The position numbers and the translations under genes are program-made. The notes beneath the pieces were generated by a model. The model ran no database searches. It was not told where the DNA came from and saw only the letters and a program-made list of their open reading frames with translations. Positions 11,890 through 24,368 of a stretch of DNA of 64,000 nt are shown here, piece by piece; the stretch's first letter is position 1, and every line of letters starts with the position of its first letter. Source of the DNA: Pholiota molesta (taxonomy: Eukaryota > Basidiomycota > Agaricomycetes > Agaricales > Strophariaceae); assembly GCA_014925825.1 (NCBI GenBank), contig JACGCK010000142.1:52463-116462 (forward strand), in the 5' to 3' direction.

Positions 11890-12420
11890 ACCTTGCCTTG
11901 CCACCTGCCATCGCATGCTTGCCTGGCGCGCGCCTGCTCGACGCATTCCCGAGCCTCGCCGGACCCCAAGCTGCCAGAGTAGACTAGATTGGCCTACTTC
12001 ACCGGGATCCGACTTCGTCCGCAAAGACCTGGTGACTACATTGTTCAAGAGTTTCGATAGGTGATAGCTAGAACGCGGATAACGAAGGGAGACACATATG
12101 CGAAGGCAACCGCAGTGGCGTGCACGCGGCGGATGGGAGGGATGTGCATGCCTGCGAGAGAAAATCAGGGCGCTGATCTTTCGCTGGATGCGATGACGGG
12201 AGGGTGATAGACATTGCACGTACCTGGGAAAGGCAGGGTGTGGCGGACGTCGGAGAGAGCGCTGCGGCCGCTGACGGGGGCGAGCGGTGGGACTGAACAG
12301 CAGGAAGGGCGTGGCGTATGAAGGGAGCGTGCAGATGACGGGAGGTCGTGTGGTCTTGAGCTTGAGCTGGCATTTAGTGGTGATAAGCGCTGTGTATGTT
12401 GGATAAGACTGTTAGGTGGC
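11890..12420. repeat. Degenerate repeat shared with 37.93-38.54 kb
   Basis: Recognisable in the same order at both sites: a 'gcggtggcgtgc / gcggtgtgcattc' block, 'gcgatgac/ggcgg', and 'cacgtacct(g/a)gg(g/a)aaggc'. Several short antisense frames overlap here; none shows a domain and none is called. Confidence 0.45.
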
Positions 12421-12509
12421 GATGGCTAACGGGGTGAGCACTGCGAATCAAGGACGTCCTGGAATAGATGGGGACTGAATGCAAGAGCGAGGACACGCTG
12501 CCAACACGC

Positions 12510-12890
12510 TGCCTAGCCTCTAGGGGCCCCTTCGTCAGCAATTCTCACGGGAAAGCCTGGCCACCCTGAGTACCTTCGATTCGACGTTCCTTGACACTTG
12601 TACCCTGCTTGTACCACACGATGCGCTGCCCTCAGTGACTTCTGCCTCTCGCGCAACTTATACCCCGACGACTGCCCTCTGGCGTCCTTCACACACGGCC
12701 CAACACAGGTGGCAGGATCGAACTCGCTCGATCCAGTCCGCCAAGCTCTTGATTGTATGCGCCCGCCTCGCCTCGCTCCTTCGTTTAGGATAGCAATCCA
12801 CGGACCGAGTCGATGCTCGTCGGGCGCCGTGTGTCTGTCTGCCAGTCGACCCACATTATTTTATGCCCGACTGTGCTTTCTTACTTAGCT
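12510..12890. repeat. Repeat shared with 40.38-40.81 kb and, inverted, 51.25-51.40 kb
   Basis: The block starts near 'cttcgtcagcaattc' with 'acacgg/acggg', then 'gcgacgttcctt', 'cgactgccctctgg/cgactgcctactgg' and 'ccttcacaca'. The same order occurs at 40,390-40,690. A reversed, decayed relative lies upstream of the phosphodiesterase gene (about 51,360-51,250). No coding function is evident. Confidence 0.5.
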
Positions 12891-13289
12891 GTTCAGTGCC
12901 ATGGACCGCATGAGTTCGCGGGGATCTTACTTTGCACAACGAGGTATGTGCGCTATGATCAGTATCTCGAATTACAGGCGGTAGCACTCATCTGCCTCGT
13001 TCCATATGTCGGCTTATCACTGCACACCACCATCACCACTGCGATTCAACGTTCCGATCCCATAGCTTTCACGTCTGACTGCACCCTGCAATTCCTGTCT
13101 CAGCCCCTCGGTTCAGCACATCTCCCTTCCTGTCCGCTGTGTCATCGCCGCCCCTGTTCTCTTCAACTACTCAGCTATCAACAATTGCAGATGCACCTTC
13201 TGTGTCCTCTGGTTCCTCGGCCGCATTCCAGCATTACGATCGCCATGCAAAGCTGCTCCCGAACGTCGTAGGCCCGCTGCCTCTGCGTG

Positions 13290-14290
13290 TTTGCGTGGAC
13301 TAAAGCTGAAAGATGGTCACAATATCCACTGCTCGTATGTTTCGTGGCTCTCATGCTCCAGTCATCTAATGTATGCGCCTCTTATAGTCGGTGCTCCCAA
13401 ATCCCAGCACAGGAATCCTCAACCTTATGTAACCTCGGGGACCTTTGTACGCTGCATCGTCCCAGCTGTTCTTACCATCACTTACCTCTACACCGGACTT
13501 CGCAGCTTCTCCGACCTCTATCATAGCCCGCCCTTGCACGACATCGACCTCTGTGAAATTTCTGTCATTCAAAGCCGTGAGGACATCATAGGTACGTGTA
13601 GCTCTCATACCCTTGGTCCTCCAGAGGACGAACCTCAATCCGGTGCTTTCTCATCAAGCAACTCGTATACGTGTCACAATAACTACTGCTCGTATGTTTC
13701 GTGGCTTTCATATCCCAGTCATCTAATGTATGCGCTTCTTATAGCCATCGCTCCCAAATCGCAGCCCATGGATTGTCGACTTCATATGGTCTTTGTACGC
13801 TGCATCTTGCCTGCTGTTTACTACTGTCACTTACATCTGCACCGGACTTCGCAGCTTCGCTGCCATCTGACATTTCTCGCTCTTGCACGACGTCGGCCTC
13901 CGCGAAACCTCTGTCATTCGAAGCCGGGAGGCCATCTCCAGTACGTAATACGAGCACCTCGTATATGCGCGCATGGCACCGTTCTAATGATGCAATCCTC
14001 GCTTCAAGCTTGCATACTGGTTCCCTGTGGTAAGTCTGTCCTCCTCCCCCCGTCTAGTCCATATGAGCATGGCTCCCTTCCGGTGATGCAGTCCTCGCTT
14101 GAAGATACGTGCATAGGCGCTTACTGGTTCCCTGCAATAACCACTGTCCTCGTCCCCCCGTCTAGTCTACTTTGTTTTCTTGGCCACGCTGCCTTCTTAA
14201 GCGCTCGCGGGTGCAAACCTCGGGTTTACCACGTACCTTTCGCGACCAATTGGCTTTACCGACAGCGATTGGTTTGATTGTACTGTCTCC
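13290..14290. repeat. Two internal tandem duplications (about 356 bp and about 88 bp periods)
   Basis: The block containing 'tgctcgtatgtttcgtgg' and 'cagtcatctaatgtatgcgc' occurs at about 13,330 and again at about 13,686. A second pair occurs at about 13,990 and 14,080 ('tactggttccctg', then 'tgtcctc', 'ccccccgtctagt'). The 328-codon plus-strand frame across this region (13,291-14,277) comes from these repeats. It has no domain and is not annotated as a gene. Confidence 0.6.
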
Positions 14291-14579
14291 AGGTCTCTGC
14301 AGATGCGCCGAGACCTCATGCGGAACACTGGATGGCGGAGATTCCTGGGCGAACAAGCTCGATTCCACCTATGTACTCATATCTTCGTCGTGCTATAGAC
14401 CTGCGGATAACGTAAAATTGAGAATCGTGTCTTCGGTATATCACTGATCCTTGGTGTTTTCACTCTATGATCTCACCTCTCTGACTGCGACCATCCTATA
14501 TCCTCGACGCGGTCATATCGTATCCTCTGGTCGCTGGCACCCACATCCAAGGACGGTCTTCTGTTGCTCTCCCTCCTCC

Positions 14580-15500
14580 TAAGCTCTGGTCTCGCGCACT
14601 TTAACTAAACTTTAACCGTTGCGTTTGGCGCTGATCTCCGCGGGTTGGCTTTGGTAACAGCTATCAAACAGCTATCCTGCATCGAACATTGGAGGTACCC
14701 TCGGCCTCTGTGAGAGTTCAGTTTGGCAACATGTACGGTAGGGCACGCGTCTGTTGTTTCTTCGGTGACGGTGCGCCGGACTTCTTCCTCCTGATTTCAT
14801 CGGCATATCTTTGTGCGGGCCTATTTCTTGTATATTGCTATTCTTACTACGCATCCAATATAAATATTCAAGCTATGCGTTAATGTATATCTATTTCTCA
14901 TTTGATAAAATGTCGAACATGCCGGTCTAAATGCGCCCAAGAAAATGTCAGAGCTACATAGTTAAGTATATGTGATCATTAATTAACCTTACGACATGGT
15001 CGCTACGAATAATCGCTCGTGAACAAAATATATTTTGAAATATGTACGAGTTCGTGAAAGTACTGGTGAAAACCATTAACGGTCCTCCATTCATCTAAGG
15101 CTCCAAAGACGCCGTCTATGACCAATCCATACACGCACAGACCCTTCAGAATGCATAGCTGAATGTCGACAACCGCCCAAGCACTGGGCAATCCCATGTG
15201 GATCGCCCAAAAGTACAACTTCGATCGTATAGCCTACTTGCGCTCCTAGCATATGGACATGCGTTAATTTAGCGCGAGAAATTTCGAAACTGACATGGGG
15301 AGCCCTCACATGCACTTCTCTATCCGTTCGCCGCAGCCGAGTTGTCTAGGCGTCGATCGCGCACCAATCCTCCCTGATCCTCTTGAGAATCGAAGATCAG
15401 TGACGGCGAGCTGGTCTGTTTCCCATCCTGTCTACGTACGCACGAGCCAGGCAAGTCCATGGGCAGGCCGCCGACCAACGCACGCATGGGTTGTCACTTC
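14580..15500. repeat. Dispersed repeat copy C (partner 21,060-21,960)
   Basis: Same-orientation partner at 21,060-21,960. Shared landmarks are 'ggcgctga', 'ttggaggtaccct', 'gcgcgtctgttgtttcttc', 'gtctaaa-tgcgcc' and 'cctcttgagaatcgaag'. Also shared is 'ccatgggcaggccgcc'. The copies are interrupted and diverged. No open frame is conserved between them. Confidence 0.55.
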
Positions 15501-15842
15501 ATGATACATCATCCTTATCCCTACCAATCAAAACAAGCTGTTATTAAGATACATTCTTTTGCCAAGTTTTCGAGGTATTGGTGTGTGTGAGAGATTGAGA
15601 TAGATGGGGTGTGCTTTCAGGCAAGTACATTTTCTTCGAGCATATCCTGGAATGTGCTGCTTTATGAGTACCCATGAAGGATCAGATTGACCATTTTAAA
15701 TTGTTTTATAGCATTCGAGCAGACCATTGACGAGGTTCGACGAATAAGTACGATAAGAATTCCCAGGTGACAAGAATACATTTTTCGATCTATATACCAA
15801 ATATACCGTACAACCCCTTGTGCCTGCGCACTGGACCTGTTG
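15501..15842. repeat. 3' flank of NLR copy 3
   Basis: Short version of the conserved cassette 3' flank, including the block with 'gtgtgtgagagattgag' and 'tcttcgagcatatcctggaatgtgctg'. The flank ends within about 300 bp, where it meets repeat copy C. Confidence 0.55.
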
Positions 15843-18266
15843 TTACTTGCTCCTGATTTGCTCGATACGGGCCGCGAGGTCAGGGGAGTACCGTTCTACA
15901 CTCTCCTTGACATAGTCAGCGACCGAGCGCCAGTACTTCGCGAACTCTGCAGCCAATATGTCTACGACATGGTGATATGCTTTACCCTGATCACCGAAAT
16001 CCTGTGATAGGACAGCATCAGTATGTGGAGTAAAAATATGGCTTGTGGTGTGTACCAGATGTTTCAAGGCTCGAAGGATATTGGAGCAGGCACCATGCCC
16101 GTTGCTTCTGTTAAAAAAGGTTTTGCTATAGAGTGTGCAATTGAAGTTCATGAATGCACTATGAAGTCGTTCTGTTGCTTTTGCCTCTTTGAGGAGATTT
16201 AGGATCGCCGCCAAACGGTCATGTTCCCGGTTCATCGCAGCCTCCAAATCATTGTCCAACCAGAACGGATCCAATATTGGAGGACGCCTCTCGAGGAACA
16301 TGCATAATAGGGTTGTCCGGTACTCATCGAGGTCGATGTGATATTGTTCAGAACGGCTTTTGTCGATGAGGAAATCAGGGAGTGACGCATGGAGGAATTT
16401 TAGCTCAGGATAGCTGTGGGTGGGGGGCTCGCATAGGATGACTGCCGTCAGATCAGTGAAAAGGACATCTAGCTCGCCGGGCTCAAGCAGAAAGGCACTA
16501 TCAATAACTTCAATATCGACGATCGCACTAATGATCACAAATGCAATAATTTCGAGGACCTTGTCAAGCACTTCAACCTGTGAGAAGATATGTTGATAGA
16601 GTGCGTCCAGATGCGCGAATGGATTCTGCGAAGCTGAATCTCGCAAACGGATACCGCGGATGACTTCGAGTTGACGACCAGGATTGGCGCGTGGGGATGA
16701 TAGGTAGTTAATTACGACAGATGCGAAGATGAATTGGCCGGATGACTTGTCTACGATCTGCTTGACAGATGAAGCCGGGGGCCAGTCGATCGGGAGGTGG
16801 CGCTTGAGAAGATGAGTCTCCTTGATATCACGAAATTTGTCGACAAGATAGTGTCGAATGTCATCTGAGGTTTTCTCGATATCGGAATTGTCAAGTGCGA
16901 GTGTCAGAACGAGATCCGAAACCTCATTGCAGGCGAATGCTGCCTCGATTTGGGGCTCACGACGGCTAGCAACAAGAAATACAACAGGGATTTTTCTGGA
17001 GCGAGAAACGGCGGCAAGTGATTGGATAAGGTCAATCTGATGAGCGCGCTGAGTACATTCGTCAAGGCCATCGATCAAAACTACGAAAAAGCCCTTGAAG
17101 TGTTTCCGTACCCGAAAAAGAGGTTGGATGATGAGTTTTTCAACCTGAGATTTCAGTGATTGGGCGAAGATGAGGGGATTGTTCTCGATGATCCCGAATA
17201 TTTCGTCCTGAACCTGTGGAAGGAGCTGAATGAGCTGATAAACGAGTGTCGCGATGAAAGAAGCCGTTGAATTTCGTGTAGGATCAGTCCGGAAGAAGAA
17301 AAAGCTGGCAAGCGGGATCTGCGCCTTCTCGCAAAGCTCGGCAATAGACTGCATAATCGCGGACTTCCCAGCACCAGCGGCGCCATGCATCCACATAATC
17401 CACACTTGACGGATGAGTAGATCCATAAGGATCCAGTCGTAGATCTGATTTTGGATAGCGACGCGGGTGTCTGGGTGGCATCTCGGAGGATCGACACGCT
17501 GGGCAGAGTTATGGAATGCAGAGGTTGCGACGTGCTTTTGTAAGAGCTTGAATCCTGCTGAAAATATCAGAGCTATGAGACCACGCCGTATTTCCTTCTT
17601 GAAGGTCACATACGTCTTATCCGTTCGCTCGCGGTGTGGTTGTGGGTGTGAAATTCATTCATTACATTGACTGGGCCTCCCCCATACGAAATGCCGCTAT
17701 TCTTTATAAAGTGAAATCCTGGCGTTTCAGATGGAAATTGGCGTATTGGGGGCGGTCCCAACGGGACGAGCTATTGATTATGTCTTAGTATGTTACACGG
17801 TTTCTACAGCCTTCAGACTCACATCCTTATCGTTGCCGGCTGCATGATTGTGTGTTGGCTATGAACCTTTGATTTTAGGCGATGGTAATTGAGTGTAATT
17901 CATACTTGGGGACTCACCATTGCACTATTGTCTCGGCCCCCTGGACGCTTCAAATCTGGCGCATCAGCCAACTGACCTTGGCTCTATTCGCACTACTCAC
18001 CTCATCACCAGCTATGTGGGTATCTCTCCTGTTTCCCTCACCAGGAGAATCCGACCTGCTGTCATGAGTTCCATCCCCTGGATGCGGACCAGGTGCAATC
18101 AGGATATTGGGCTGTCATACTTCTGCATCAGTACGAATTTTGGCCTGATACCCTTCCGATAAACGGGACTCACAAGAACATTGTTCTCTGGCGGATGTCC
18201 TGTATGAGGGGACTCCCTTCCAAATGTCATCTTGACTTTGTTGAGAAATGTCGTACGGCGGCCCAT
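15843..18266 (-). CDS. NACHT NLR-like protein, copy 3 (intact)
   Basis: Seven exons: 18266-18174, 18111-18001, 17947-17918, 17858-17823, 17770-17614, 17557-16056, 16001-15843, giving 695 aa with every junction in phase. Order: basic N-terminus (MGRRTTFLNKVKMTFGRE), low-complexity linker, Gly-rich motif (NSGISYGGGPVNV), then NACHT with Walker A GAAGAGKS (about 201-208), Walker B VVLIDGLDEC (about 300-309) and sensor FLVASRREPQIEAAF. The post-NACHT helical region includes SGQFIFASVVINYLSSPR and PFAHLDALYQHIFSQ. There are no C-terminal sensor repeats. Compared with copies 1, 2 and 4 it lacks the two middle 5' exons, but the frame is kept. The last intron (16055-16002) is 54 nt and contains no stop, so a retained form would add 18 residues. 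Likely a STAND-type signalling NTPase; the ligand is unknown. Confidence 0.85.
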
Positions 18267-18335
18267 TGAATTTAGGCTATGTGTAGTATGTCGTGTAAGA
18301 CGTTGTGCGAGATAGTGGAATTAAGAAGTGATTTA

Positions 18336-18343
18336 AGTTTATA
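18336..18343 (-). promoter_or_regulatory. TATA-type core promoter of NLR copy 3
   Basis: TATAAACT on the minus strand, 77 bp upstream of the ATG at 18,266. It is conserved with copies 1, 2 and 4. Confidence 0.5.
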
Positions 18344-18349
18344 CTTCTC

Positions 18350-20435
18350 AGGACTCCTCACATCGAAGGCTGTCCCAATGTTCCGATTACAACGAAAGCA
18401 TATGTCATATGAATGTCATGTATTCACACCTTGGGACGGTGTGCTTTATTATTGAATACATGTTGTCACCAAAAACGCTTCTATCTGCGGTTCATCAACA
18501 ATTCGACTCAATGAATGCTATGTACAGACAGTACAGGATTCGAGTAAGATGCGATCAGGTCGCCACACCACGGGAAGAGACGCGAATGCTACTCCTTTCT
18601 TGTGCACGCTCAGCTGGTGCGCAACATTCGCGCTATAAATATATATCGCACCGGCCGGTGCACCTGCACAACGCTTGGGTCAGGGTGAGAGTATCTTATA
18701 ATGCACGGACGCATGCGCCTGACCATCGCACCCACTACGGGAACACTGCCAATCTACGTGCGCGCCCGAGTGGCCGTCCCCGTCACTCGACCACTCGCCA
18801 CACGACCACCGCCATCGAACTCACGAAGCTCTGGGGAATCGCGCTATATTGAAGGTCCCATCTAGTGATGTTGCGCCCGTCGCAGAGGGCGAACGTGGCG
18901 ATTCCGGGCACGTCGCGTGGGGTCTGTCATATGGAGCATCAGTCCTGTATACCCGGCCAGTTTGCAGCGGGCGGACGAGTGGCTTCGAAGACACGCGAAG
19001 GAGAGACGTTACTATACAGTATATGGATCCTGGAAGCATGCCACGAGCCTATGTAGATGATGCGGAACAAATTTCGAGTTATATATATCTGCTTGGACAT
19101 TCCGCGCAGTTGATCATCTATCCCAATGCATGCATAGCAGATACGAAAGGTATTTACAGACAACGTGGGTGTGCAGATTGATATTCGGGCGGTGCCATGT
19201 CATGGACAACGCCCTGGCGTGGGGCAAATCTCGTTGTGGGCTCTGTCTTTCGATTGGACTCCCAGAAGGCGTTCGTTGAAGGCTAGAGGCGGTGCACATA
19301 GCTGGAAATGGACCGCGGAAGGGCATGCGATGGGGAACACGAGCGCGCGGCCTGCGACGAGGGGCCGCGGAGCGAAAATCTGGCTCCAGACGTTCCCTGG
19401 CGCGAGTGGGAGGGGTGGTATGTATCTTGGGACAGAGTTGGTATGGGAGGTGCGCGTGATGTATTCAGGCGGAGTTTGAATGCTTCGCTGCCTCGAATCG
19501 TCATGTTTGCATGCCTTCGCCACAGCAGTCTACCTACACGAAGCAACTTTTCCGGTCTCGTTCTTGTGCGATGCGCTTCCCACTGTCGCTCTGCTGTCTT
19601 CATTGTCATATACGACCTCAAGGCACGGGTTCTCGCAAGTAGGAAAGGTATGTCCGCACAATGCTCCTGTCCACAACCTGTCCATGTTCTCTCTCCTACC
19701 CTATTACATTCCCATCGCCTCCGTCTTCCTTTCTTTTCGCAAGGTTCTACATGTATATGATCGCTAATTGGCCGCCATTCTTTCGTTAGATCTACTCGCG
19801 GACTGATAAACTGTGACCCATCGGCCCAATCCCTCATACTATGCATTCATTATGCTTGAAGATTAAAGCTTGAAGTTGGAGTAGCTCCTAGGCCTTATGC
19901 CTGTCGCACGCGGCCTGGCGGAAAGGTCACGAATTCGTCGCTTCGAGTCTTTGGAATGACGGCGTTTGCGCTGTCCAGGTACTTATCTCCCTGTTTCTCA
20001 CTCCCGTCGTATCCATCGCTGATTCAGCCATTAAACAACCACAGACCTCCAAGTCAAATCATACATTATCCATTATCTGTCACAACGCATCTACCGACTC
20101 TACCACTTCGGCAGCGCCACATCCCCCGCGCACAATATCGAGCCACAGCATGCACTCTGCCCAGCGCCTTCGGCGTTGCATCCGCTTCGCGCTGGCACAC
20201 CCTCTTCCCACCCGCGCCAAGGGCCAGCCCGCGTCTGCCTTCCCGTTCCCTGGCGGGACTGCTCGGTCCTCGTGGTGCGTGACTTCCTTTGCTTGCCCGT
20301 GCGCCGGAGACGAAGGGACACGCCACCGCCCGGCGCCGCTCCGGGATCGCCACCATCTCCGCTGTCAAGTGACGCGGCCGCTATTGCGGGATCCACCACG
20401 CCATTCCCCGCTGCAACCATGCCAAGCGGTGTCCC
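18350..20435. other. Intergenic region, no convincing gene
   Basis: Several overlapping frames of 100-187 codons exist on both strands (for example 19,283-19,846 minus and 19,308-19,760 plus), but none carries a domain and they compete for the same sequence. From about 20,050 the GC content rises. No RNA gene was seen. Confidence 0.4.
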
Positions 20436-21065
20436 TCATCCCTCCAGCTTCGCGCAACACATCCTCCCGTTCCTGATCTGCAAGCCCAGCGCTCCGGGAA
20501 GCGGAACAGCGTCTGCGCGTCCCATGCAGGGGCGTTCACTGGAAGGCGCGATGAAGAGCGGGAAGTGATCGAGCATGCGGAAGGCGTCCTCCGAGGTCCC
20601 GTCGAAGGTCCGCGAGGCGCCAATGAGGCGCAGAAGCAAGACCATGCAGGCTGGGATTGTCAGCACTATGGCCACCAGGCGGAGCCCGAGGGGCTGCGGT
20701 ACGAACCCCCCGATGTGTTGGAGCTTCTGCGGCGCCGCCCGCATGATGCGCTCGATGATCTGTGCGAGGAGGACGGCGAGGATCTCATAGCAGTGGTCGC
20801 GGACGGCCAGGCCTCTAAGGCGAAGAGAGAGAGAATGCGGCGTCCGAGCGCAGGGAAGTGGGGAACAGTGTAGTTCGTGAGTAACCCTGTTGCATTTATT
20901 CAAACGACTGCCTTCAATCGTCCACCCGACTCGCCAGGTCAGCCAGTCGCCTTCGAACCGTGAACGCCGCGGCCGCGCCCGACCTTGGTGCGCTCCGTCA
21001 TCTAGACGATGGCGCGGGAAGAAGCGCGCTGGCGAAACGAGGCATCGCGAGCGCACGTCCCGCAC
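20436..21065 (-). other. Possible relic of a membrane-protein gene
   Basis: A 209-codon frame. Its middle (genomic about 20,830-20,600) has two plausible hydrophobic segments (YEILAVLLAQIIERI and LRLVAIVLTIPACMVLLL) and GC-rich third positions unlike most nearby repeats. The N-terminal part (about 21,065-20,870) overlaps the edge of repeat copy D and looks non-coding. No family is recognised and no start is convincing. Best read as an exon remnant of an unidentified membrane protein, or chance. Confidence 0.25.
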
Positions 21066-21960
21066 GACGGTCTCGCTCGTTTTAACGGTCGCGCTTGGCG
21101 CTGAGCTCGCGGACTGGCTTTGGTACCAGCTACATATCCTGCAGCGGCCCTTGGAGGTACCCTGGGCCCCTGCGCGAGTTCGGTTTGACGTCTTGTACGG
21201 TTGGGCGCGCGTCTGTTGTTTCTTCAGCGACAGTGCGCCCTGAATGCGCCGGACTTTTTCCTACTGGTGCTATCGGCCTCTCTTTCTGCGGACCTGAATC
21301 GCTCGCCTATAGTTTAGTTTTCTTACTACGCATCCAATATATATATCGTTTGGTATATGTGTTATTTCATTATCTGTTTCTCGTTTTATTAAGATGTTGA
21401 ACGTGTCCGTCTAAAATGCGCCAGGGAAATGCCGAAGTAAGTAGGTACACTTGAAGACACAAATACATTTCAATATGTACTGTAAACCCCAACGTTTGAA
21501 CTCCAAGGCTCCGTAGACCTCGTCTACGAGCAGCGCCCATCCACGTACAAGGCATACCTTCAAAACGCATAGCTGCCTGTCAACAACCGCCGCCCGTGAT
21601 TCAGACCGAAAACACGGCGCGAGCACTAGGCGTTCCCAACAGGATCGCCCAAGGGCCGACGACGCCATTCCGATGGGCCAGTGATTTTGCCTGCGCTCAT
21701 GGAGTCCCTCCCGGATGGGCTGAACGCGCCAGACTGGCTTGCGAGAAGACGACGCGCACACGGGCATGCGGAGCCCTGCCTGCGTAGCGACCGACCGAGC
21801 CACCCCCGCCACGGCCTCTTGAGAATCGAAGCGCGGCGGTGGGGGGACGCTGAGCTTGTTCCGTCCCCAGAAGAAAGCCCTGATCGCAGCCCCCTGTTTA
21901 TGTTTGCTGGAGCCAGGTACGTCCATGGGCAGGCCGCCATCCAACGCGTGAATCTTCGCG
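21060..21960. repeat. Dispersed repeat copy D (partner 14,580-15,500)
   Basis: Second copy of the repeat described at 14,580, with more GC-rich insertions. No conserved reading frame. Confidence 0.55.
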
Positions 21961-22570
21961 TCTTGACTGATTCTGTCAGAATGAGGATATCAACTTCTGT
22001 ATGTTGCGGAAGGGAGGGAGGGATGAAGGGAAGGGACACTAACCAATGATGCGTTTCCTGACCATACTCCGCACCGCGCATGGGATCTTGGAAGTGTATG
22101 TCGAATGAGGGGCGAATTTGGGAGTGCCTGGAGGAGAGCCGGCAGAGACTCGGATAGGGTATGCGCAGAGCTTGGAAACAACTATATACTCACATCATGC
22201 ACACTCAAACACGCGCTGCTGGTGCGGTGAGCGGGAACGGCGCCAATATGGAACACCCTTAGATGGGCAGGTTATGCATGCCGCGGAGTCGAGCTAATGA
22301 ACGCAATTCAATCAACATTTCTTTTGCATAGCACGAATAGGGACAAGGGAGGTGGTCATTGCAACATACCTACGACGCTGCTGAAGCTTCCATACCTGTC
22401 CCGGGAAGCTCAGTAAATCGCAAAAGTCCGGTCAAGTCATGTATATGTCCATTGCCTGTGCGATTTCTGTAATTTTGGTCATGTAATAGTCAGAATTCCC
22501 GCATGCACTGATGGCATCATTATACGAGATGCTCACTCCTGCATCCCAGCTGCATCCGTCATGTATCCGT
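21961..22570. repeat. Dispersed repeat related to 10.67-10.89 kb, then unassigned sequence
   Basis: 21,980-22,390 resembles 10,670-10,890 ('cttctgtatgttgcgg', 'gggagggagg', 'gacactaaccaatg', 'ggtcattgcaacat'). 22,400-22,570 is unassigned. It carries 'agtccggtca' at about 22,425, which recurs at about 24,420 on the other side of the inverted-repeat element. Confidence 0.4.
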
Positions 22571-22574
22571 AACC

Positions 22575-22623
22575 AGGTAGACTTTGTTTAAACCTCGCCT
22601 TACCCATAGAATTTCGTTTGAAC
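22575..22623 (+). repeat. Left terminal inverted repeat of the 1.8-kb element
   Basis: 49 bp, complementary to 24,320-24,368 with one mismatch (position 5 from the outer end, A versus G). Confidence 0.8.
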
Positions 22624-23389
22624 GTGTTCACACTGTTTCAACATGTTTAAACATAATTTTCTTTTAATCAGTCTCTTGCTGTTAGATACAGGTTTAACCT
22701 GTTTAAACCTGTTCAAACTAATAAATCATGTTCAAACGAAAAAGGCTTGTTTAAACAAATTATATATTCAAATATCCAAATTAAATACATAGTTTAATAC
22801 TAATTTAAATCTACAGTTATTCTAACAGACCTACTACATTCACCCCTGCATCATGTCGGCTCTCGCGCTTGTTATTTTGTCTGCTGTCCGGCGGCGCACC
22901 TCACCTTTCATGTCAAATGCCGCGGAAGGGCGCAGGTGCTGATGTACAGGCTGCTTGTCGTGTTCATTGGGCCGTAGTTTGCCCCCGGTGTCAGTGGGAG
23001 ACAATGGCGAGTGGGATGGCCCGTCATGGACCTCCATCGATGCATGAAGCCGCGGGTGGGTGGCGATGGCGATGGGCACGGCAGTGGTGAATGATGATGG
23101 CGACAGCAGAGAAGATGAGGGGGAGGTGTGAGGCAGGCATGCTCGTCGTCGCGCTCGGCAGGGGGCAAGGAGCTGGAAGGCGGAGAGTGTCAGATGGGGG
23201 CTGGCAGAAACGGCGGGCCACGCACCTTGGGGATCTCCCTCTCGTCGGGTCTTCCCTCAACTCTTCATCCCCCGGCATTCATCACTATGGAGGGCGGATC
23301 TTGATGGGCGTATGCGAGTGGCGAGGGGCTAAAGGGGCAGTGGAGGAGGTGAGGTGGTGGTAGGATGACAGAACGCTGAAGTTCAATGT

Positions 23390-23457
23390 CGAACAATCAA
23401 CAAAGAATTCAAGCTCCGCTTCGGCAAGCGGAGCTTGAATTCTTTGTTGATTGTTCG
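23390..23457. repeat. Perfect inverted repeat: 32-bp arms, 4-nt loop
   Basis: Arm 23,390-23,421 (begins cgaacaatcaacaaagaa) and arm 23,426-23,457 are exact reverse complements, separated by CGGC. The arms include GAATTC. A perfect stem of this length would extrude as a DNA hairpin or form a very stable RNA stem-loop. It sits near the centre of the 1.8-kb inverted-repeat element. Confidence 0.9.
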
Positions 23458-23878
23458 GACGCAAAGCATCGCCAACACCCTACTTCACCTCTGCCTACAT
23501 ACCCGCTCAGCTGCTCTCGTCAACATTCGCAACATCTGTGCTCGATAACGACATCTGTGCTCGACATCGAAGGCCATGGCCTAATGGGAGTTGGGATAGG
23601 CAGGGAAGACCCCAGCAGTGGGCAATACGCCAAGTACGTCACTGCCCTCTGCCCTTTGTCCCTAACTGACCTATTCCCCCTCTCATACAGCAAGTATGAT
23701 GCCGAGCATGACAAGGACAACGGGGGGTCGGTCAGTGCGTAGGGGTGAGCCACCCACTCTGATTGGGCATCTCAGTAGGTGGTGCGAGCACAATGGATAT
23801 GATGACGACGGCGACGAGCGCAGGGCATCCAGGTGCGTAGGGGGCGCCCACGACGACCTCAGTGAACACGTTCATTCA

Positions 23879-24140
23879 AACACGAAGTTCATTGTTTAAA
23901 CGAAGTTCGTTTGTTTGAACGAAGTTTGTTCGTTTAAACGAAGTTTGTTCGTTTAAACGAAGTTTGTTCGTTTAAACAAAGTTCGTTCGTTTGAACGAAG
24001 TTTGTTCATTTAAACGAAGTTCATTCGTTTGAACGAAGTTTGTTCGTTTAAACCAGGTTTGTTCATTTTAAACGAAGTTCATTCGTTTGAACGAAGTTTG
24101 TTCGTTTAAACCAGGTTTGTTCATTTAAACGACGTTCGTT
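23879..24140. repeat. Tandem array of an approximately 20-bp palindromic unit
   Basis: About a dozen imperfect copies of a unit of the form 'cgaagtttgttcgtttaaa', alternating GTTTAAAC and GTTTGAAC cores. Related cores continue to about 24,350, and the left subterminal zone (22,590-22,760) has the same GTTTAAAC/GTTCAAAC cores. Possible multiple transposase-binding sites. Confidence 0.8.
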
Positions 24141-24319
24141 CAAACAACAGTAGCTTGATTAAACAAGTGTAGATAATATAATTTATTGCATGATTGAACA
24201 ACCATTAATCATGTTTAAACACAAGTGTTTGATCAACAGTGTCTTGTTGGTAAAGAACTTTGTTTAATCAAGGCCTTGGGGTAAGGAGGTTTGTTTAACA
24301 AAGGTGATGTTCAAACGTA

Positions 24320-24368
24320 GTTCAAACGAAATTCTATGGGTAAGGCGAGGTTTAAACAAAGTCCACCT
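24320..24368 (-). repeat. Right terminal inverted repeat of the 1.8-kb element
   Basis: Partner of 22,575-22,623 (48/49 matches). Confidence 0.8.

Noticed and set aside
13291..14277. 328-codon open frame
   Set aside because: It spans two tandem duplications, has no domain, and its composition follows the repeats.
20436..21065. 209-codon minus frame as a gene
   Set aside because: Only the middle looks protein-like. There is no family match or convincing start, and it overlaps a dispersed repeat. Kept only as a possible relic.
23879..24140. CRISPR-like array
   Set aside because: There are no unique spacers between units, and the genome is eukaryotic. It is a simple tandem repeat.
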